From: Crocinitomicaceae bacterium
GTDB lineage: Bacteria; Bacteroidota; Bacteroidia; Flavobacteriales_D; Parvicellaceae
Reading direction: 5' to 3'
Assembly (NCBI GenBank): GCA_002723085.1
Contig: PBNK01000001.1
Span: 1 to 64,000, forward strand
DNA length: 64,000 nt
Shown here: one piece after another, positions 59,839 to 64,000 of the stretch
Layout of the letters: every line of letters starts with the position of its first letter
Numbering within the stretch: the stretch's first letter is position 1
Notes under the pieces: model-generated
Seen by the model: only the letters and a program-made list of their open reading frames with translations
Database searches by the model: none
What the model was told of the DNA's origin: nothing
Program-made: the position numbers and the translations under genes

Positions 59839-60807
59839 TTAGATTGTATCTGAAATTTTTTCTTCAATATCCAAAGCCAATTTTAAACTTTGTTGAGCAG
59901 AGTGAAGACTAACTTCAGGATCTAGGTTGTTTTCAATGCAGTTGACAAAGGATTTTAATTCTTCTTCAATAGCGTTTGCATCTTTAGGAGATTCGTTTTT
60001 AATTTTTATTTGTTTTTTTCCTTTAATTCCTAGGTCAATAATCGGTAAAAAAGGGTCAGGTTCGGAAACATCTTCCATGCTTATGTATTCAAATTTTTTA
60101 TCTAAAAAATCAATAGATATATAAGCGTTATTTTGAAAAAATCTTGATTTCCTCATGTTTTTAAGTGACATTCTGCTCGCTGTAATGTTGGCGACACATC
60201 CGTCCATAAATTCTATTCTTGCATTAGCTATATCTGCAGATTCACTTATTATAGATACGCCATTGGCTTGAATCATTTGAATAGGTTGTTTTATAATATT
60301 TAAGATAATGTCTAAATCATGAATCATTAAATCTAAAACTACAGATACATCAGTGCCTCTTGGGTTAAATGATGCTAAACGATGGGTTTCAATAAATTTA
60401 GGTTTTTTAATGTATTTTTTAGCCTTAGAGAATGCTGGATTAAATCTTTCTACGTGACCAACTTGTGCTTTAACAGAGGCTTCTTCTGAAAGTTTAATTA
60501 GCTCTTTAACTTCATTTAATGTATGGGTAACTGGTTTTTCAATAAAAATGTGCTTTGAATGTTTAAGTGCTATCTGGGCAGTTTCAAAATGATTTAAAGT
60601 AGGAGTAACAATATCTATTATGTCACAATCGTTTATTAATTCATCAAGACCATTGAAGGCTTTAACTTTCATTTCTTTTTCAACAGAAACAGATACTTCT
60701 TTATCAATATCATAAAACCCTACGAGTTCAACAAAATCAACATTTTTTAAAATTTTGATGTGTACTTTTCCTAAATGACCTGAACCAACTACACCTATTT
60801 TAAGCAT
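59839..60807 (-). CDS. Gfo/Idh/MocA family oxidoreductase
   Basis: 322 residues. The NAD(P)-binding Rossmann motif GVVGSGHLGKVHIKILKN is at the N-terminus. The family signature IFIEKPVTHTLNEVKELIKLSEE, with the catalytic EKP Lys, is near residue 95. VGHVERFNPAF and DLMIHDLDIILNI follow; in this subfamily the expected Asp/His catalytic residues lie in DLMIHDLD. The family oxidises sugars or nucleotide sugars at C3 or C4. Beside a polyprenyl sugar phosphotransferase, conversion of a nucleotide sugar for polysaccharide synthesis is plausible but inferred. The closest annotated Bacteroidota relatives are usually left without a substrate. Confidence 0.83.
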   Translation of the reverse strand: MLKIGVVGSGHLGKVHIKILKNVDFVELVGFYDIDKEVSVSVEKEMKVKAFNGLDELINDCDIIDIVTPTLNHFETAQIALKHSKHIFIEKPVTHTLNEVKELIKLSEEASVKAQVGHVERFNPAFSKAKKYIKKPKFIETHRLASFNPRGTDVSVVLDLMIHDLDIILNIIKQPIQMIQANGVSIISESADIANARIEFMDGCVANITASRMSLKNMRKSRFFQNNAYISIDFLDKKFEYISMEDVSEPDPFLPIIDLGIKGKKQIKIKNESPKDANAIEEELKSFVNCIENNLDPEVSLHSAQQSLKLALDIEEKISDTI

Positions 60808-60961
60808 TCTTAATTGAAATTATATTTATCTGTTCAAATTAAACACATCTTTTTATCTTATTCTTCTCATTTTGTATAGAATTATTAACAAGAGTAATGT
60901 TGGCAACATTTATAGATTTTTGGTTTGTGATTTAAAAAAGGTGTTTTTTTTGTATATAAAT

Positions 60962-61606
60962 ATGAAAGATTTTAGATTTCAAGGCTTAAGAAATAAGTTG
61001 GTTAGCCAATTAAAAGAAAAGGGAATTTCAGATAAAAGAGTATTGGATGCAATTGCTAAAATTCCAAGACATTTATTTTTTGATGAAGTTTTTAGAAATC
61101 AATTTGCTTACGAGGATGTAGCTTTTCCTATTGGTCAAGATCAGACTATAAGTCAACCTTACACTGTTGCATTTCAATCCGAGATGCTTAACATTAAAAA
61201 AGGTCATAAAGTATTAGAGATTGGTACAGGATCGGGATATCAAACGGCAGTTTTGTCTTTTCTTGGAGCTAAGGTTTTTTCAATAGAAAGACAAAGAGTC
61301 CTTTTTGAAAAAGCTTCTATTTTTTTATCTGAAAATGGCTATAGAGCACATTTGTTTTTTGGTGATGGGTTTAAAGGAAAAAAAGTTTTTGCGCCATACG
61401 ATTCAATAATTGTAACTTGTGGTGCTCCTTTTATTCCTATAAGTTTAAAAAAACAACTGAAAATTGGAGGTAGAATGGTTATTCCAGTTGGTGAAGGTAA
61501 TGTACAACAAATGAAATTAATTGTTCGTTCTAGTGAGGATGAGTTTAAGGAATCTACATATGGTGAATTTAAATTTGTACCAATGTTAAAAAACATAAAT
61601 AACTGA
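60962..61606 (+). CDS. pcm: Protein-L-isoaspartate O-methyltransferase
   Basis: 214 residues from the ATG at 60962 (MKDFRFQGLRNKLVSQL); an in-frame start 30 codons upstream would add a non-conserved extension, so it is not used. It methylates L-isoaspartyl residues of aged proteins with SAM to restart their repair. IPRHLFFDEVFRNQFAYEDVAFPIGQDQTISQPYTVA and VLEIGTGSGYQTAVLSFLGAKVFSIER contain the substrate loop and SAM-binding motif I. FGDGFKGK, DSIIVTCGAPFIP and GGRMVIPVGEG are family motifs. The UGA stop lies within the stem of the terminator at 61597-61623. Confidence 0.94.
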   Translation: MKDFRFQGLRNKLVSQLKEKGISDKRVLDAIAKIPRHLFFDEVFRNQFAYEDVAFPIGQDQTISQPYTVAFQSEMLNIKKGHKVLEIGTGSGYQTAVLSFLGAKVFSIERQRVLFEKASIFLSENGYRAHLFFGDGFKGKKVFAPYDSIIVTCGAPFIPISLKKQLKIGGRMVIPVGEGNVQQMKLIVRSSEDEFKESTYGEFKFVPMLKNINN

Positions 61607-61623
61607 AAATCAGTTATTTTTTT
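61597..61623 (+). terminator. Intrinsic terminator overlapping the pcm stop codon
   Basis: AAATAACTG pairs with CAGTTATTT around an AAAAT loop, followed by a short T run. The stem is A/T-rich, so it is probably of moderate strength. Confidence 0.65.
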
Positions 61624-61648
61624 AATATTAATTAAACCTTTTATTGTT

Positions 61649-62359
61649 GTGAAATGTCGTTTATTTAAATATAAGAAATTAATTTTTATGTTGTGGTTTT
61701 TATTTTTTTTAAATGACCACAGCTGTCAAGATTCTACCGGTTCTAATTCTTTTATTATTGAATCACAAGTTTACCCTAATTGGAATAAAGATGAATATCA
61801 ACCTGCTTTAAAATTAAGATTGATTTTAAATGGAAATCATGTGTTAAGGTCAAATCTTTCAATGGTTAATCAAAAGTCATATAGAGAAATTTTTGCTTTG
61901 ACAGGTCCATCAGATGGGGTTGGTTCTGTTGAGAATATATATCAATTTTTTAGCTTTTCTATTGGATATGAGCACTTGATTCAATACAATAGAATTTCTG
62001 TTTACAACGGTTTTGAAGGAATTGTTGGTTTTGGAAAAGAGGATGTTTATGGATCTAGAACAGATTCGATTAGTTTTGTTGCTGATAAAAATTATAGCTC
62101 TAAAGTACCTTTGCAACATATCGGAATGAAGGTGTTTTCAGGAATTGATTTTAACATAACTCCAAACCTGTATATTGGTACTGAAGTTGGTTTTTTATTT
62201 TTGAAAACACAGAGAAAAATTGGAACATTTCAGGTATTGGATGAAAGTTCAACTACTTCACCTGTTGAAATAACAAGCATTCCTTCTTCATCTTTAACAG
62301 ATTTAAACTTTTCAGGATTAGGGTGTATAAGAGTAGGTTGGAGATTTATTAATAAATAG
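61649..62359 (+). CDS. Hypothetical outer-membrane protein-like secreted protein
   Basis: 236 residues from a GTG at 61649; an ATG at 61688 is the alternative but would remove the basic residues before the hydrophobic stretch. The signal peptide region is KKLIFMLWFLFFLN and ends near HSCQDSTG. A lipoprotein Cys is possible but the lipobox is poor. The mature part is beta-rich with alternating residues, such as LKLRLILNGNHVLRSNLSMVN, FSFSIGYEHLIQYNRISVYNGFEGIVGFGKED, and NLYIGTEVGFLFLKTQRKIG, ending LGCIRVGWRFINK. This fits a small beta-barrel with aromatic C-terminus. Not recognised further. It lies 42 bases after pcm, behind its terminator, and no clear promoter is seen. Confidence 0.6.
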   Translation: MKCRLFKYKKLIFMLWFLFFLNDHSCQDSTGSNSFIIESQVYPNWNKDEYQPALKLRLILNGNHVLRSNLSMVNQKSYREIFALTGPSDGVGSVENIYQFFSFSIGYEHLIQYNRISVYNGFEGIVGFGKEDVYGSRTDSISFVADKNYSSKVPLQHIGMKVFSGIDFNITPNLYIGTEVGFLFLKTQRKIGTFQVLDESSTTSPVEITSIPSSSLTDLNFSGLGCIRVGWRFINK

Positions 62360-62410
62360 TTAATAAATTCATTCTTTTACGATTTATATATAAAAAATAG
62401 TTTATTTAAT

Positions 62411-62418
62411 TATATTTG
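62411..62418 (+). promoter_or_regulatory. Promoter -7 box of rpsO
   Basis: TATATTTG followed by CACCC, 40 bases before the rpsO ATG. This sequence context is typical for ribosomal and housekeeping genes of Flavobacteriia. No clear -33 element. Confidence 0.6.
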
Positions 62419-62458
62419 CACCCGATTACGCATAACAATAACTCAAATAGTGTTGAAC

Positions 62459-62728
62459 ATGTATTTAGATTCAAAAAAGAAACAAGAAATTTTTAAGAAA
62501 CACGGTAAGGGGGAGTCCGACACCGGTTCTGCAGAAGGTCAAATTGCATTATTTACTCATAGAATAACGCATTTAACCAACCACCTAAAAGCTAATAAGA
62601 AAGACTTTAATACTCAAAGAGCATTGGTTTTATTAGTAGGTAAAAGAAGAAATCAATTGGATTACTTAATGAAAAAAGATATTGAAAGATATAGAGCTAT
62701 CATTAAGAAGCTAAAAATCAGAAGATAA
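62459..62728 (+). CDS. rpsO: 30S ribosomal protein S15
   Basis: 89 residues from the ATG at 62459, the exact usual length of S15; a GTG three codons upstream is not used. S15 binds the central domain of 16S rRNA early in 30S assembly. KKQEIFKKHGKGESDTGSAEGQIALFTHRITHLTNHLK, read in parts, shows the conserved DTGSAEGQIALFT and HRITHLTNHLKANKKD core; LVGKRRNQLDYL and IKKLKIRR end it. In enterobacteria S15 represses its own translation through a leader pseudoknot; the 30-odd bases of leader here are too short to judge. It is followed by a strong terminator and then pnp, the common rpsO-pnp order. Confidence 0.97.
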   Translation: MYLDSKKKQEIFKKHGKGESDTGSAEGQIALFTHRITHLTNHLKANKKDFNTQRALVLLVGKRRNQLDYLMKKDIERYRAIIKKLKIRR

Positions 62729-62750
62729 TTGATTTAGGATGTATTGGAGG

Positions 62751-62783
62751 GGACTATTGCGCTAGCGTAATAGTCCTTTTTTT
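62751..62783 (+). terminator. Strong intrinsic terminator between rpsO and pnp
   Basis: GGACTATTGCGC pairs with GCGTAATAGTCC (one G-T wobble) and is followed by seven T. The stem of about 11 pairs contains four G-C pairs at the tip and end, strong for this genome. Confidence 0.88.
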
Positions 62784-62816
62784 GTATTAATTGAACGAAT
62801 AGAAATAAATAAAAAG

Positions 62817-64000
62817 ATGAATATAGTAAATGAAAAACTTAGCTTCGGCAATGGAAAAGAGATTTCTGTTGAGACTGGGAAGCTAGCAAAGCAGGCTGAC
62901 GGCTCTGTTGTTGTAAGAATGGGTGATACCATGCTTTTAGCAACTGCTGTTGCAAACGTAGATGTAAGAGATGGTGTTGATTTTATGCCACTTACAGTAG
63001 ATTACAGAGAAAAATTCGCATCAACAGGGAAATTTCCTGGTGGGTTTTTGAAAAGGGAGGCAAGACCTTCTGATGAAGAAATATTAACAATGAGATTAGT
63101 AGATAGAGCGCTTAGACCTCTATTTCCAGATGATTATCATGCTGAAACACAAGTAATGATTCAGTTGATGTCATCTGATAAAGAAAACATGCCGGATGCT
63201 TTGGCTTGTTTTGCTGCTTCAGCAGCATTAGCTGTTTCTGATATTCCATTTAATGGCCCAGTATCTGAAGTAAGAATAGCTCGTATTGATGGAGAATTTA
63301 TGATAAACCCAACTTTTGAAGAGCTTAAATCTGCTGATATGGATATGATGATTGCTGGAACATTAGACAGCATTGTTATGGTAGAAGGTGAAATGCAAGA
63401 AGTTTCTGAAGCTGAAATGTTATCAGCTATTAAAGAAGCTCATGTAGTGATTAAAGCACAATGTCAAATGTTATTAGATCTTGCTGCTAAAGTTGAAAAA
63501 GCTAACCCTAAAAGAACTTACTCTCATGAAGTTCACGATGAAGCAATGAGAACAAGAATTCATGAGTTTGCATATCAAAAATGTTATGACATTGCTAAGC
63601 AAGGAATTGCTGATAAGCATAAAAGAGCAGAATTGTTTGGAGCAGTTAAAGAAGAGTTTAAGGAAACTTTAACTGAAGAAGAAGCAACTGAATTAGGTTT
63701 CTTAGTAGGGCCATATTTTAAAGCAGCTCAAAAAGATGCAGTAAGAAGAGTAGTGCTAGATGAGAAAATTAGACTTGATGGTAGAAAAACTACTGAAATA
63801 AGACCTATTTCTTCTGAAGCTGGATACTTGCCTGGTTTTGTGCATGGTTCTGCTTTATTTACAAGAGGTGAAACACAAGCAATTGTTACAACAACACTAG
63901 GAACTTCAGACGATGAACAGAGAATTGAAAGTTTAGAAGGCCTTCAAAGAGTAAGATTTATGCTACATTATAATTTTCCCCCATTCTCAGTTGGTGAAAC
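62817..64000 (+). CDS. pnp: Polynucleotide phosphorylase (3' end beyond the window)
   Basis: An ATG at 62817 opens a frame that runs off the end; 394 codons are visible. Pnp degrades RNA from the 3' end with phosphate and adds tails in reverse. The first RNase PH domain is seen: [59 protein letters not shown], then [12 protein letters not shown]. The helical linker follows ([10 protein letters not shown] to [11 protein letters not shown]). The second RNase PH domain starts [40 protein letters not shown] and includes FPPFSVGET at the window edge. The KH and S1 domains lie beyond it. It has no obvious promoter after the terminator, so part of its expression may come from readthrough. Confidence 0.96.
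   Translation, partial: MNIVNEKLSFGNGKEISVETGKLAKQADGSVVVRMGDTMLLATAVANVDVRDGVDFMPLTVDYREKFASTGKFPGGFLKREARPSDEEILTMRLVDRALRPLFPDDYHAETQVMIQLMSSDKENMPDALACFAASAALAVSDIPFNGPVSEVRIARIDGEFMINPTFEELKSADMDMMIAGTLDSIVMVEGEMQEVSEAEMLSAIKEAHVVIKAQCQMLLDLAAKVEKANPKRTYSHEVHDEAMRTRIHEFAYQKCYDIAKQGIADKHKRAELFGAVKEEFKETLTEEEATELGFLVGPYFKAAQKDAVRRVVLDEKIRLDGRKTTEIRPISSEAGYLPGFVHGSALFTRGETQAIVTTTLGTSDDEQRIESLEGLQRVRFMLHYNFPPFSVGE

Overview
The window is a dense, low-GC stretch (roughly 30% GC by eye) of a Bacteroidota chromosome, most likely a gliding or surface-adhesive member of Flavobacteriales. This rests on type IX secretion (T9SS) substrates with type A and type B C-terminal sorting domains, two PorP/SprF proteins, a TonB receptor with a carboxypeptidase-like plug extension, DUF1573 and DUF2279 proteins, a fused E1 alpha/beta 2-oxoacid dehydrogenase, bacillithiol synthesis (BshA), and repeated TAnnTTTG promoter boxes, the Bacteroidota -7 element. 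Starts rarely show a Shine-Dalgarno sequence. I see no tRNA, rRNA, CRISPR, insertion sequence, prophage or plasmid gene. No gene-free stretch exceeds 300 bases; the longest gap is about 297 bases (34746-35042), where I see nothing definable.

Layout. 1-8.9 kb: end of a collagen-like/tail-fibre-like surface protein, DUF1573 protein, thioredoxin-like lipoprotein-type protein, a T9SS cargo protein with a small and rather degenerate ABC/FtsX transporter, and a family 3 glycosidase. 8.9-20.9 kb: a minus-strand run of eight genes holding an E1 fusion, two envelope proteins, a TerC-family protein and the cassette adhesin - PorP/SprF - OmpA/TPR. 21-31.5 kb: a second type B adhesin, bshA, an acyl-CoA carboxylase beta subunit, fadD, an orphan PorP/SprF, lolD-like ATPase and sucC. 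31.5-39 kb: serC-serA-DUF1015 operon and a third type B adhesin preceded by a small secreted protein. 39-48.5 kb: ferredoxin and LuxC-like acyl-CoA reductase on divergent overlapping promoters, carbonic anhydrase, TonB receptor unit, ZIP transporter, methyltransferase. 48.6-55.7 kb: SiaB/SiaC signalling pair, cmk, truA, ABC exporter, uvrA. 55.7-64 kb: ECF sigma factor with a 49-residue companion, hbd, polysaccharide sugar transferase with lipoprotein and oxidoreductase, pcm, rpsO and the start of pnp.

How the genes fit together. Much of the window serves the cell surface: five T9SS cargo proteins, their PorP/SprF partners, an OmpA-type anchor, and polysaccharide initiation. Metabolic genes lean towards branched-chain and fatty acid turnover (E1 fusion, MccB-like carboxylase, FadD, Hbd, LuxC-like reductase, SucC) and serine synthesis. 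The genome is compact: five convergent gene pairs share a TTAA tetranucleotide as both stop codons, several gene pairs overlap by ATGA, and promoter boxes commonly lie 15-20 bases from the start codon. The most useful leads are the DUF1015 protein with a DGHHR motif in the serine operon, the SiaB/SiaC pair without SiaA or SiaD, the G8 tract early in the acyl-CoA reductase gene, the overlapping divergent promoters beside it, the ABC ATPase lacking an H-loop histidine, and the terminator hairpin abutting the cmk start.
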